Positions 12,913-24,339 of a stretch of 64,000 nt of DNA are shown here, in pieces. A model generated the notes under the pieces. That model searched no databases, was not told where the DNA came from, and saw nothing but the letters and a program-made list of their open reading frames with translations. Position 1 is the stretch's first letter. Every line of letters starts with the position of its first letter. A program made the translations under genes and the position numbers. The DNA comes from Rhipidocladum racemiflorum. Its lineage: Eukaryota; Streptophyta; Magnoliopsida; Poales; Poaceae. The stretch covers positions 4,595,001-4,659,000 of the forward strand of contig CM070572.1 in the NCBI GenBank assembly GCA_036346355.1. The letters run 5' to 3'.

Positions 12913-13302
12913 CTAGTACATCCTCCTGGGCGACGACAAATCGTGCCAAGCTGTATGTAACCGTGGCATCCTCATCCTGAATCGCCGGTCAAGAAGGTTA
13001 TCGCTCTTGCGCGGATGGTAACGGAACACCGTGCGCTCCAATTCTCTGGCGTAGATACGGGTAATGTGCCGCATTGCTCGTCGTGATACTTCTTGGATAC
13101 CCATCTGCATTGTAGATCTCTGGCGGTCTGGTGTATCGAGCGATTGCCTGGCCCTTTTTCCTAGCAGTACCTCAATCCTCACGTCACAAGCCTTGATCAA
13201 TCCCGCTTGTCCGATCACTTCCACTTGGTATTGGGGCTTCTCAAAATCTCCGAGTCTCAGAGCATATGCCAAAGTTCCGCAGTGACCAACTCCCGAGATC
13301 AA
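12913..13302 (-). CDS. Extra ORF between primer site and gag of the chromovirus, unknown function
   Basis: A 129-codon open frame on the minus strand lies between the primer-binding site (13526-13539) and gag. It is among the longest open frames in the internal region. Visible stretches include KPQYQVEVIGQAGL and GIQEVSRRAMRHITRIYARE, with no motif I can name. From memory, some grass gypsy families carry an additional ORF near gag whose role is unknown. It is not capsid, protease or polymerase by eye. It could also be a 5' part of gag. Confidence 0.5.
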   Translation of the reverse strand: MISGVGHCGTLAYALRLGDFEKPQYQVEVIGQAGLIKACDVRIEVLLGKRARQSLDTPDRQRSTMQMGIQEVSRRAMRHITRIYARELERTVFRYHPRKSDNLLDRRFRMRMPRLHTAWHDLSSPRRMY

Positions 13303-13525
13303 CGTGGTTGAACTCCTCCTCCATCTGTCACAAGAGTGCTTTACGTAAGAACTCGGAATTTTTAAATTGTGACAAGGTAAGGGAAAATTTCAGCAAGAGG
13401 CAAGAAAAGAGAGAAGGGGATAAGTCGAGATGTCATTTCTTATCTTGACAAATTTTTAGCTTTAGAAAATAGGTTTTATCCTCACTACGACCATTCTATC
13501 TTAGGATTGAGCCTACAGTCAAGTA

Positions 13526-13539
13526 TGGCTCTGATACCA
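13526..13539 (-). other. Primer-binding site of the chromovirus (initiator Met-tRNA type)
   Basis: On the minus strand this reads TGGTATCAGAGCCA, four bases inside the 5' LTR. This is the usual plant retrotransposon site complementary to the 3' end of initiator methionine tRNA. Confidence 0.92.
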
Positions 13540-13543
13540 CCTC

Positions 13544-16500
13544 TGTCGGAACCCCGAATTTGCAAATCCGGACCCTCTGTGTATTCAGCACTAGTCCAGA
13601 ACGCAGCTTAGTGCACACAGTCTTAACATTGGTAAATATCACAATCATACCACTCGATACCAATAAAGTACTTTATTTAAATAACCAATCAAGTTACTTG
13701 ACCTTATGGTCAAGTTACAAATATATGCCTACTTAAGGCGAAACTTATTAAAAGAGAAATAATAGCGGCGAAAAATCAAATAGCTTAGTGGCGCCATCCA
13801 AGATACCACAGTAACCGATCGGGCTCGCATCCCTAAGTAGACGGATCCTCTTGGAATTCCTCCTCCAAAGCCGTGCGATCTCCTCTTCAACTGATATTGT
13901 GTTGAGGCAAGGGTGAGTACTTGGTACTCAGCAAGTCATGCACAGAATGCAGGCTAATATACTATATGCATGGCTTGGTACAAAGGAATAGTTTAAGGTA
14001 TATTTGCGATGCTTGACATTCGAAAAGTAATATAAGTAGATTCAAAGCAGTAGAAATAAGTAAAGCGTAAATAACTTTTCAAGAAGTTTAATAAACATTT
14101 TTCCCCATCCTAAACCATATTTCCAACATCTTCATTATTAAACCAAACCAACTTTTCAAATCCAAGTTATTTTCAGAAAGTCTAACCCTTGATTGTAATT
14201 CCGAGCATTGTCGATCACAGTGGACTCGGCTATTTAAATAGATTCTAAACTCTGCAGAGGTTATGCACTTTACCCACAAGATACAATCAAACACCACAAA
14301 GGCGAGTTCAGTAACAAAGCCTTTGGAAGCCTCAAACAACACAGGTGGTCCTCTCAGGTTCGTGCTCTACACCATCCCTTCCCTTAGCCAAGGCGAAGTA
14401 TGGGACCAACACACCGTTAGATGGGTATCGGCCACGACCACGATACGCTCCCCGCACAATCACACAAACGGTGTAATTGACACCCTGAGGCTCCACAAGC
14501 GAGTCCTTAGCGACTTAGTCAACTAGGGCCGTCCCATTCCGACCATGTGGTTGCAAGTATGACCCAGTTCAAAGGCTTGCAAGGTTAAGTCCTTAGAGTG
14601 ACCAGGGCAAGACTACCCGAAAAACCAAATCAACACTCCCAATGCCACAACTGCCCACCTGATTACTCTTGCCACATGCCCGGTCAAAAGCGTTTTATCA
14701 AACCCCAGTTGATTACCATGCACCACGTGCCATCAACATCACATGATACCTTTCCAAAACAGGTTCAATATATCATTAAGTCAATATTAACATTTGATTG
14801 TCCAAAATCATGTTATGAGCACGTAGCGGGTCTAAGCAGTGTACTACAACGGTCTAAACCCATGTTGGCAAGTTAATAATGTCCAACTAGTAATCCACAA
14901 CTAGGGTGACAAAGGGTCATGGCACATACTTAAGTAATCAAGGTGTCATATAGCAAATTGGTATTTATCTAACCCCCAGGTTTAAACAAAGTATTTTTCT
15001 TACTTGAACTAGCATGCAATAGTTTAAATCAAAATAGATTTTCGAAATAGGATCAACATGGTCAAAGCACAACTTGCCTTCAAAAAGTACTTGCTCTTGG
15101 TCTTGAGTTGGATCCTGAGTCAATACTTCTCCTTCGAATCCTTCCGGCACTTCAACGTCTACTCGTAAAGCGTGCAAATAGCAAATACACGAATAAACAA
15201 TAGGCAAAAAGTATCCAAACATCCAAATAAAATCCATAAACAGAGAGAACATAATTTTCTGGATTTTTAGGAACTGGAATCGTTCAAATCGGAGTTAAAA
15301 TGCAAAAGTTATGATTTATTAAAGTTTAAATAATCAATTAAATAATATTACAGAGAAAAACTTTAGTCCAAAAATTAAATAAAATTCATATTTGAGTAGA
15401 TCTGAATTTTATACAAATTTAGAAATTTGAATCACTCAAATCGGAGTTGAAACGCAAAAGTTATAAGCGTTTGAAGTTTGAAACAAAATCAAATCATTAT
15501 TCGAATTAATAAATCATTTTTCTTTTTCGAAATTAATTATTGCGTCGGCATGGACACGTGTCGGCTCTGATTGGCTGGTCGACGTCGGTAGGCTCATGGG
15601 CTCAGCCCACGGCGCGGTTTGGTCCACGGTGGACCCGGTCCACAGCTCGGGTGAGGCTGACAGGTGGGACCCATCTGTCAGTGCGGGGTCTCACGCAAAC
15701 GCGGCTGACGTGTGGGCCCTCTGACATGCGGGGCCCGCATGTCAGGGACACGTGCTCACACGCGTACGGCGCTGACCGCATCGGTCCAACTTCCCGACAC
15801 GTGGCGCAATCCCGGCCGTTGATTTGAAATTCGACGGCCGCGATTAGATCCAGGGTTAACACGTTGAATCTACTCGATGATCGTGGGCCGTTCGATCTAG
15901 ATCGGACGGTCCAGATCTAATCCTATAATAACACTACTACAGCACGTGGCGATTGTGAACCGTTGGATCTTGATCCAACGGTCCGAATCTAACCGGTTTA
16001 GAACACGTGAACTCACCTCAACCGCACGATCAAGATCGGACGGTCCTGAGCTTCGCGAGGGCGATGGCGGCGTGGCGGGCTGCGACCACCGGAGACGAAC
16101 GACGACGAGCCCGACGGCGCTCGGGGTTGCTCGGCGAGATGAGTCCTCGCCGGGTGCGTCTTGTCACGGATTCGGATGCAGGCTCCTTCTCGGCGGAAGA
16201 CGACGGACGGCGACGGATCGAACAAAAACGCGGCGGTCACCTCCTCCAACTACGGCGAGCTCGCACGCGCAAACGGGCGATGGCTCAGGCGAGATGGCTC
16301 GGGAAGCAGTGCGCAAGGATGAGGGCAACCTCGGGCGTGACCAGGGCTTTAAATAGCCTCGGCGTTCGTGCGAGGCGAAACCTAATTCTACGGCGGCGGC
16401 GCGCGGCGGAGTCCGGCTGGACTCGGACGGAGATGATGACGCCAGCCGTCCACGTGGCACGATCAACGGCCACGATCGCCGCGGCGCGATCGGATCCGGG

Positions 16501-16969
16501 CGGATACGGCTCGAACCGTGCACGGCGGATCTCGGCCGTTGGATCTTGATCCAACGGTTGGGATTGATTAGGGTTTTGAGTTTGGTTTGATCGAGCCAAG
16601 CGGCTCGGTCGGACTCGAACTCAAGTCTGACTCGGGCTCGGTCGGATGAACAGTAACCGACCCGAGTTGATTTTCCAGCGATTTAATATTTAAAATAATT
16701 CCCAATAATTCATTTAATTCATTAAAAATAGCAAAAGACTCGGAAAAATTCCAGAAAAATTCTGGAAAATACTTTGGAACATTTTGGACTCAAATAAAAT
16801 ATTTCCAACAAAATTTTATTTGCAAAATTAAATTCTTTAATTATTTCAAAATGGAATAAATTCAAATAAATTCCAGATAAATCCAAATAAATTCCAGAAA
16901 ATTCCAAAAATTCACCAAAGTGCCAAATCACACATGAATTTAAGAAAAGCAAAATTTTGGGGTGTTACA
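13544..16969 (-). repeat. 5' LTR of the chromovirus
   Basis: 3,426 bp, the partner of 4466-7894. It should contain the element promoter on the minus strand. It ends on the + strand in ggtgttaca next to the target duplication ttccc. In GC-rich parts it keeps sequences such as ctgacatgcggggcccgc, where the other LTR is shortened or rearranged. Confidence 0.93.
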
Positions 16970-16974
16970 TTCCC

Positions 16975-17341
16975 TAACCGGCTGGGAATCAGAGTCCAAA
17001 TCAGTTTGAGCTAATTAACCTAGCCGGCTAGGATTCAGATCCAGTCGGTTTGAATTTATTAAAGATGAGTCCTAGGAGATTTAAACTAACTTGTTATCTA
17101 ATAACAACCCTTGAGGTAGGGATAAACAGCAATTTGCTCCTCTATAACTTGAATAGCATTGCTAGCTGTTACCAGTTGCCCTTGGCGTTGCCCTTGCCGT
17201 GTGCCGTGTGTCCACCTTAAGGTTTCAATGCACGTACACATGGCCCTAGCACCTTTGCTGCTGTTGCCGATCCGCATCACATTATTAGTCCACAAGTAAT
17301 AAAATAAGTGAATATGCACCAAGGAAAGAGTAAAAGAGTAC
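16975..17341. other. Short repeat-like stretch beside the chromovirus
   Basis: 16975-17100 contains a near-palindromic cctagccggctagg motif and a ttgttatctaataacaa inverted repeat. It looks like a fragment of another repeat. 17101-17310 has a minus-strand open frame without recognisable homology. The exon expected here for the GPI7-like gene (GLDHVGH motif) could not be seen. Confidence 0.35.
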
Positions 17342-20291
17342 CAATGCATTCCAGTCTTTCGCAACAAACTCAAATTCCAGATGACGAGAAACATTGAAAT
17401 CAACCTCAACTGTATCTTTCACCTGCCATGTAGTTACAAATCATTAAACAAAATTTTATTCATAAGAGAATAGGCTGCGAAGAGCAAAGAAAGCACTGTT
17501 ATTAGCACAAATTAAGCACCAACTTATAAGCTTAACTGGTTAAGTGCCTAATATGCCAACATCTGTAAGCACAACCCAAATTCTTTGTTGCAAAGTAACT
17601 GCTAGATTAGAGCTTCTGATGATAGCAAAAGGGCCCACATGCTAGTAAGACATGGCATGGTAAATCATAAAATGCACACCAACTTTGTGGCAAATAATCA
17701 AATCTCCCACATAAAAACTGCTCACGCCATCTTGTCTATAGAAGAGCGTTGGGAACAATTTGATCCATGTCTCATCTCCTAACATCACTAATTTAGTAAT
17801 TTATAACCAATTGTATGAAGTTGAACTGCAAAGTTGTGCTACATATGATAAATATAGATAAATTTTACAGTACATTATACTGGTAGTGTATAGTAGGTAG
17901 TAGAAATCAGATCTAGCTATTGATTTGTCGAGGGTATTTTTGTTATTGTACTACCAAAGAAAGTATAAATAAATGCTGGCTAATATGATCCATTGGAGTG
18001 AAAAGAATTGACAGTCCATATTGAATTTACTGTACCATAAAGGAGCTCTAAATATAAATTATAAGCAATTTCTGGTGAGATAAAAATCGATGGATGGTGC
18101 GGAACATAGAGGGGGTAACCCTCAACAAATGTGACCAACACATTCTATTGGCAATTTGGCATACAAAGACGATGAATAGTAAGAGAGAGGGATAGGGAGG
18201 TCGGGAGAGGTTATAACCAAGGATATTACCATCAGAAGGCTTGGGTATTGAAGTTAAATGCTACATCTAGAAAACCTCCAATTGCCGTGGATACCATTGC
18301 CTAAAAGCATAACATAATTAGGACTGCGGAACATTTGCACAAATATGTATCTCTAGGTAAAAAGTCCTACTTTCAGTCAGCGCAGTGTGACAGATGGAGG
18401 TGCAGCCTTTGCTTGATAACCCACTGCTTTGCAACCCGCTAACAAAGATTGAGTGTACGGCATGGACTCCATCGTTTCTTTGCTTGGAGGCTTTTCCACC
18501 TCTCCCCAGTACAAATTCAGCAGGTAACCCATCTATTACCTATATTGACATTCATAGACTCAAAAGGCCAAGCATTAAAAAGGTAAGACAAATAGTCATC
18601 GAAATGTATTGGATTATGCTGTCAGAAAAACAGGCACGTCAATTTAGGACATACCATCAAAACCAAGCGGTCGTACACACGAGGGACCTCAGAGAGCTCC
18701 TGGTGTAAATCACGCACAAAAATACAAGCGTGAATATCTCGTAATAAATACTGTGGTATGTAGGGATGAAAACGGATCGGATAGTTTCCGACCGATCCGG
18801 ATAATTTTCGGATACGGATTCTGTCGGATCGGATATTTGTCGGATAGTATCGGATCGGATACGGATACGGATATTTTTTGTCGGATACGGATACGGATTC
18901 GGTAGCTCACTATCCGTCGGATACGGATTCGGATAATCCGGATAGTGATGGATCGGATATCCGGATATACATGTGGGCTGGGCCAAGCTACTCTTTTGGC
19001 CCAAAAAGGTTACTAAATTTTAACTTGTTTTCTAATTTAATTAATCCATAAATCAAGTTTCAATTATTAAAATTAGCAAACTAGCTCCAAAAATTATGAA
19101 ATTTTTTGATAAAATTCCTAACATTGTCTATAATTTGTACAAAATTTATTTTTAAAATTTTATCATATTTTAAATTTTCTAAAAATTCAAAAAATGTTGT
19201 CTTTAATAGGAAAATATTTTAAATAAGTAGCTAAAATGCATAAAAACTCATAAAATACATAATTTATTATTTTAAACATAATTTAACAAATAATACAAAT
19301 CTTGGGGTCATTAAATGTAAGTGTTATACATGTTTTCTAGAGATATGGTAATTAAGTATTATCAAACTTTTTGTGTATTCTATATTTGTTTCCATTTGTA
19401 TCTCTGAGCAAGGATCACCATTATTTTGTGTTTTGATCTACATGTATGATGGATTAATCGTATGTACGTGATGAACTAAGTCTTACATAATTTTGTTTGC
19501 AACATGGTATATAACTATTGTCTAAGTGAATGAAAATGCTTATATTTATTCAATTTTCAATAATGTTTTAATCAAATCAATTAGTTATGTGTTTTCATTG
19601 ATTTTTTATGTACAGTCTAAGGGATTATCATGTTCCGATAAATATTCAGAATCAGATCCGATTCGATTCAGATTCGATCCAGATTCTGTATTCGACATTA
19701 TCCGTATTCGTATTCGTATCCGGACTATCCGTATTCGTATCCGAATCCGAGAAAAAATATGAAAACAAATATGGTAGAGCCATTATCCGTCCGTATCCGA
19801 TCCGTTTTCACCCCTAGTGGTATGTGCTCTCATTCTCTAAAAAAAAAAACGATGCACACAGTACAGTCATCAACAAGCTCAACATTCAAATCTTCGACCT
19901 CCCAGTCATAATTCAATACACAGCAGCACGAAATGGATCTAGAGCGAGGAATTGAAACGGATACAATGCCTTACCCTATACAGAGATCGAAGCTGATCGG
20001 GAGGAAGCGCCGGTTCCTCCTCCGCCACCGACGGGACCACACGGCGGCGTCCGGTAGCTCTCCGCACCACTGTGGGTCACCAGAGATAAGTCAACTGAAG
20101 CAAATACCATTCACATTACTCACAGAGAAACGAGAGCACATCAGAGGTAGAGACACGAACCTGAAGCCGGGGAGCGTGGGCTTGACGGGGAAGAAGCCGT
20201 AGAGGAAGAGGGAGATGCCGGCAACCTGCAGCAGCACCGCGGCCACGGCCCAGCCTGCGACGGTGGCGCAGTAAGGGGTGGCGTCGGCCAT
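17342..20291 (-). pseudogene. GPI ethanolamine phosphate transferase 2 (PIG-G/GPI7-like) pseudogene, 5' half
   Basis: Minus-strand exons with GT-AG borders: 20161-20291 (MADATPYCATVAGW start, then LYGFFPVKPTLPGF), 19975-20069 (SGAESYR...LPPDQLRSLYR), 18655-18699 (ELSEVPRVYDRLVLM), 18371-18539 (VIDGLPAEFVLGRGGK), 18230-18300 (AIGGFLDVAFNFNTQAF), 17711-17825 (MLGDETWIKLFPTLFYRQDG) and 17342-17422 (VEVDFNVSRHLEFEF). GDETWxKLFP and EVDxNVxRHL fit PIG-G better than PIG-O. Family role: an ER multispanning GPI-anchor side-chain transferase. Breaks: the exon 2 frame is off by one base; exon 4 has an extra A in an A-run and TGA at 18377-18379; exon 5 lacks one base; exon 6 has an 8-bp insertion near 17790-17800. 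Splice sites are mostly kept, so decay may be recent. The hAT element 18761-19816 occupies intron 2. Confidence 0.85.
18761..19816. mobile_element. hAT-like non-autonomous element with CGGATA subterminal repeats
   Basis: A perfect 8-bp target duplication, gtggtatg, lies at 18753-18760 and 19817-19824. The ends are tagggatgaaaacggatcgg and, inverted, taggggtgaaaacggatcgg. Roughly the first and last 200 bp are arrays of cggata/ttcgga oligomers. The middle (about 19010-19600) is AT-rich without coding potential. The reading frames across the repeats are oligomer artefacts. It sits between exons 2 and 3 of the GPI7-like pseudogene. Confidence 0.9.
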
Positions 20292-20634
20292 GGCTCTTCC
20301 CTCCGCTCCTCTACGGCTCGGGCATGAGGCGGACACGACGCAGCCACGCGGAGCCGAAGAATAACGGGATGCAGTGCGCTACGACTGGGCCGAATAAACC
20401 TGGGCTTCGTCGCAAAGTTGGAACAGTCGGCCCACAATTTATATGGGCCAGAAAATCACTGCCACCTCAGACCGAAATACCAAAAATGCCCCACCCTGCG
20501 GCGCACGAGAAGCGCGGCGTTTGGGGATAAAGCCTTCCGCCATCGCCGCTCGCTCTCGTCTGCTCTAGGGTTTGTTATCTCCTACTACTGGTCGGATTTT
20601 GCGGCGTTAATCCGCGGAAATCAATCCTCCGGAA
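20292..20634. promoter_or_regulatory. Divergent promoter region between the GPI7-like pseudogene and the plastid co-chaperonin gene
   Basis: The two start codons face away from each other across 343 bp. The interval holds three TGGGCC site II-type motifs (20386-20391, 20444-20449, and inverted at 20429-20434), a related tgggct at 20401, and a telo-box (tagggttt, 20566-20573). In plants, site II plus telo-box arrangements are typical of housekeeping and organelle-biogenesis genes. No strong TATA box is evident on either strand. The region may serve both genes or only the living one. Confidence 0.6.
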
Positions 20635-22819
20635 ATGGCGTCGGTGCAGCTCTCCGGTGCCGGAGTTGGCGCGGCGGCCTTCGCCAGGAAGGGGCCAGCC
20701 TCCTTCGACGCGCTCCGCCTCCCCCCGCCGCCAGCCGTCGGGGTCCGCGCGGCGCGGAGGCCGTTGCGCGGCCCCGTCGTCCGGGCCGCCACCGTCGTCG
20801 CCCCCAAGGTGTGTTTCCTTGCAATGTGCCTTAGTGCCACTGTTATGTTCACAAGGAGGAGTGATGGAATCGATTTTGAGGTTGCTGGGGTATGCTGATT
20901 TCGTTCCCTTGGATTTGATAATGGTGACGGAATGTAGTGGTTCGAAATGTGAGGGCGTTAAGTGTACCTTGTATTGCCGTGATAGTTAGCTCGTGGTGAT
21001 TAGGGAATTTGAACGTCTTCATGTGAGGGGTGTCGTGTGCTGCTTAGGCATGCTGCGTATAATGTTTACATGGAGGTGAGTTCCTCTGGATTTAATGGTC
21101 AGAGTGTTGCGATGAATTGTGTCATGACTCATGAACTGAATTGCAAGGGTGGATTTTATCAAGATGTTAAATTGGGAGCGAAAGCAAAATGTTGTTCAAC
21201 CTCTGATTAACATTTTTGTTGATTCTCCACTTCTAGTTTTCATGTCTAGCGTTTAACATATTGTTGGTTGGGGAGTATATTGTATCTTGTTCACATACTT
21301 GGCAAGAATTGCCTCGCCTCATTTGTTTTCCAGAAAATATGTTTTCATGCTTTGCAGGTGGGAAATAATGTATTGTCATTCCATTGCAGTATACAACGCT
21401 CAAGCCCTTGTCCGACCGAGTACTTGTAAAAATTAAGTCTACTGAGCAGACGACAACTGGTGGACTTTTGCTTCCTTTGACTGCTCAGTCTAAACCTCAG
21501 GGGGGTGAGGTAGTTGCCATTGGAGAGGGAAGAATTGTTGGGGATAACAAAGTCGAAGTCAACATTCAGGTATATTGTTCTTTGCAACAAGGGTGTAAGA
21601 TTACCTGTAAGTACTTTCTAGTAGAACTGGTGGACTTTAGACATATAGACTACCTCATGGAAGAGCAGGTATAGCTATTTATATTGGCCATTTATGGACC
21701 AGAAACATTGTTTCTTCCATTACTCTGGATAACTTATCCCCATGTGAGATTTCCTTGTGATTGGTAAGCCGGCCTTTGTCAATGGACTGTCGCAGAAAAT
21801 AACCAAATCATTATTAGCAAGTTGTGTGCAGTCAATCTGTTCCAGTCTTATGAGTAAGAAAACCAGACCTAAAACTAACAAAATGAGCCTAGCAGCTTTA
21901 GCATTGGAATTATAACTAATCCAGTCGGAAGCATGTTGAAAAGTACTTGTGTAACCTTTCAAAGCACTTGTGTTACATGTTTTAACCCAAGATTTCACAT
22001 TCTTTATGCTGGTTCTGTATCTGGTGTGGTTCTTTTATGTGTTCTTCTGTGATAGTTTTCAATACAAGCAAGAAAAGAATATATAATAACATGTTCATTT
22101 ATTACTTATATAGATTGGAGCTCAAGTTGTATATTCAAAGTATGCTGGAACAGAGGTGGAGTTGAATGATTCCAACCATCTTATCCTAAAAGTGGATGAC
22201 ATCATAGGTATTCTAGAGACCGATGATGTGAAAGACATGAAGCCTCTTAGTGACCGTGTTCTTATCAAGGTAGACGTTTCTTATATCACATTTTTTTCTG
22301 GACATCTGGTGACAAGTTGAGGTTGTAACTTACTCACAGCACCTTTCCTTTTGGTTATAAACTTATAATAATTATTTCCTGCATTGCTTCCTTTTGCTTG
22401 TATGGTAGGTTGCTGAAGCTGAAGATAAAACACCTGGTGGTCTTTTGCTTACCGAAACTACTAAGGAGAAACCATCCATTGGAAAGGTCAGTGACTCAAT
22501 TTGTTAGTTCTCCTGGACATTTTTTGGTCTATATGCCCTATGGTTCTGAACTGCACCGTTGGAACTTCATGTTAGATCTATGCGTTCGCATCTAGTGCAA
22601 ATCAAAGTTATGCTAGTAAATGATATATTTCTTGATTGGAGACAGGTCGTGGCTGTTGGCCCGGGCTCCCTGGATGAGGAAGGCAAGAGGAGCCCATTGT
22701 CGGTCTCTGCAGGCAGCACCGTTCTGTATTCCAAGTATGCTGGCAGCGAGTTCAAGGGTGCTGATGGAACGAATTACATTGTGTTAAGAGTGTCGGATCT
22801 GATGGCTGTCCTCTCCTGA
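20635..22819 (+). CDS. CPN20: Plastid 20-kDa co-chaperonin with tandem Cpn10 domains
   Basis: Five exons join in frame to 253 codons: 20635-20808, 21390-21569, 22114-22269, 22409-22486 and 22646-22819, all with GT-AG introns. Exon 1 encodes an Ala/Arg/Pro-rich, acid-poor leader of about 50 residues, a plausible plastid transit peptide. Two Cpn10 folds follow: the first starts LKPLSDRVLVKI with a mobile-loop-like TTTGGLLLP, the second starts MKPLSDRVLIKV with TPGGLLLTE. Each has a GEVVAIGEG- or KVVAVGPG-type segment and a VxYSKYAG segment. Family knowledge: the protein caps plastid Cpn60 during folding, including Rubisco subunits, and its Arabidopsis homologue has been linked to iron superoxide dismutase activation. 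No lesion is visible. The start is the first ATG of the transit-peptide frame. An ATG-poor, GC-rich leader with a telo-box precedes it. Confidence 0.96.
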
Positions 22820-23428
22820 GTTGAATTTCACCAAGTGTGGGCAATGGCAACTAGCATTCCCATGTTGTTTTAGCGATCATCGTCTTGTGGAAATATTGTC
22901 CTGGCGATCGTTGAATTTGCGGTTCCTGGTCATGAATTTACTGTTTGTAGGGCATAAACGTTTCAAGGCAATTTGAATTACACGAAGAGAATTCCCTTAT
23001 GGCAAATGACAGGGGGTACAAAAATTTTAGGAGCACTTTGTTCAACCAATTTATTTATCTAATATTGTAGAGTCGTTGGGAGCGCAAAAAATAGAGTAAT
23101 GGCAAGGACTACAGTCATCTTGTGAATTGTGTCCTTGCCAAGAAAATCCGGGGGATGTTTGGTTGGTGTGCGTGAAAAATACCGTCGATTTTGATGATTT
23201 CTGCCTGGGAATATGTCGTTTCGTTGGAAACATGAGCCTGTGAAAACTAAAGTGTGATTATGCTTTCATAATTACTTGAGATAAATCTTTTGCAGACATC
23301 AAACATTCACATGAATACCACAGCCATCCGAATCTCCATCATCGTATCTATGTACCTGCCTCGATCCCTACACAAACATCCCATCTCAACCAAAAAAAAC
23401 TCGGCTCCTTGGGAGCCATCCTCAAATC
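22820..23428. other. 3' flank of the co-chaperonin gene
   Basis: This begins with the 3' UTR of the co-chaperonin gene. No clear polyadenylation hexamer can be singled out. The rest shows no ORF or repeat that I can support before the TRIM element. Confidence 0.5.
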
Positions 23429-23893
23429 TGTTGGGAATAGTCTAATATCGGTTGTGGAAAAGGGCTTAAGCATAGTTTATAAGGGTGAGGGAGCACCCTC
23501 CTCGTTGAGCTAGCTTTTGGGGGTGGCCCAATAGACTTTGGCCCGCTGCTTTGATTGGGCATGTGAGTGTAATGCAGCCCAACGACCTGAGATCCAGACG
23601 CGCTAGGGTGGCGATCCGGCTGACAAGTGGCATCAGAGCCCAGGTGCCCCAGGTGGTTCCTAGATAATCTCGGGGCGATGTGTGAGGGGGGAGATTGTTG
23701 GGAATAGTCCCACATCGGTTGTGGAAAGGGCTTGAGCATGGTTTATAAGGGTGAAGAAGCACCCCTTATTGAGCTAGCTTTTTGGGGGGAGATGGTCCAA
23801 GAGACCTTGGCCCGTTGCTCTGGTTGGGTTTGTGAGTGTAATGCAGCCCAACACCTGGGATCCGGACACACTAGGGTGGCGATCCGGATGACA
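23429..23893 (+). mobile_element. TRIM (terminal-repeat retrotransposon in miniature), complete
   Basis: The two direct terminal repeats are 23429-23625 (197 bp) and 23696-23893 (198 bp). Both start TGTTGGGAATAGTC and end GACA. A primer site, tggcatcagagcc, lies at 23628-23640, and a purine tract (gaggggggaga) abuts the second repeat. The 5-bp target duplication aaatc is perfect (23424-23428 and 23894-23898). The internal domain is only 70 bp, with no coding capacity, so movement would depend on proteins from another element. The start cccacatcgg-type LTR is widespread in plants. Confidence 0.95.
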
Positions 23894-24339
23894 AAATCCA
23901 CCAACGACGGGACTTAGGAGGGAGGCAGGGAGCTAGTCAGCTAGCAACGGTGACCACCCAACGGAGTAGAGCGGCAGCGGCTCAACGCGGCGTGTCAAAA
24001 AAGGCAGCGGCGTCGATCTTAACAATCCCCAATCTAGGATGCGGTTGGTTGCCTGTATCAAGTGGTACATGTATGAGATGGTTCAAGAAAAAAATCATTC
24101 ATGTATTTAGTTGCTTGAATGGAACCATCCCATCCTGGATCAAGTGATACAAACCGCTCAACGTGAAACTAGATCCTGAGTTCGTGACTCGTGAGGTCGG
24201 CCGCCGATCCCACACAACAAACCCATCGTGACGATCCGTCGCCCGCCACAGCGCTCGTTGCCAGGGTCAGTGATGCTGACGACGAGAGTTTTTCGCTGCA
24301 TGCAATGGCGACCACTCTTCTCGTGATGACGGATAATTA

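Larger units (their letters stand above)
4466..16969 (-). mobile_element. Ty3/gypsy chromovirus (Tekay/Del type, RIRE3-like), full length with both LTRs
   Basis: A 12,504-bp LTR retrotransposon on the minus strand, flanked by the perfect 5-bp target duplication ttccc (4461-4465 and 16970-16974). It has two 3.43-kb LTRs with TG...CA ends, an initiator-Met-tRNA-type primer site next to the 5' LTR and a purine tract next to the 3' LTR. The internal order gag, protease, RT, RNase H, integrase, chromodomain is that of a Ty3/gypsy chromovirus. Long LTRs and a C-terminal chromodomain suggest the Tekay/Del clade; the RIRE3-like label is from memory of rice families. Every internal ORF is interrupted. 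It splits the GPI7-like pseudogene between the exons at 17342 and 3958. Confidence 0.93.
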
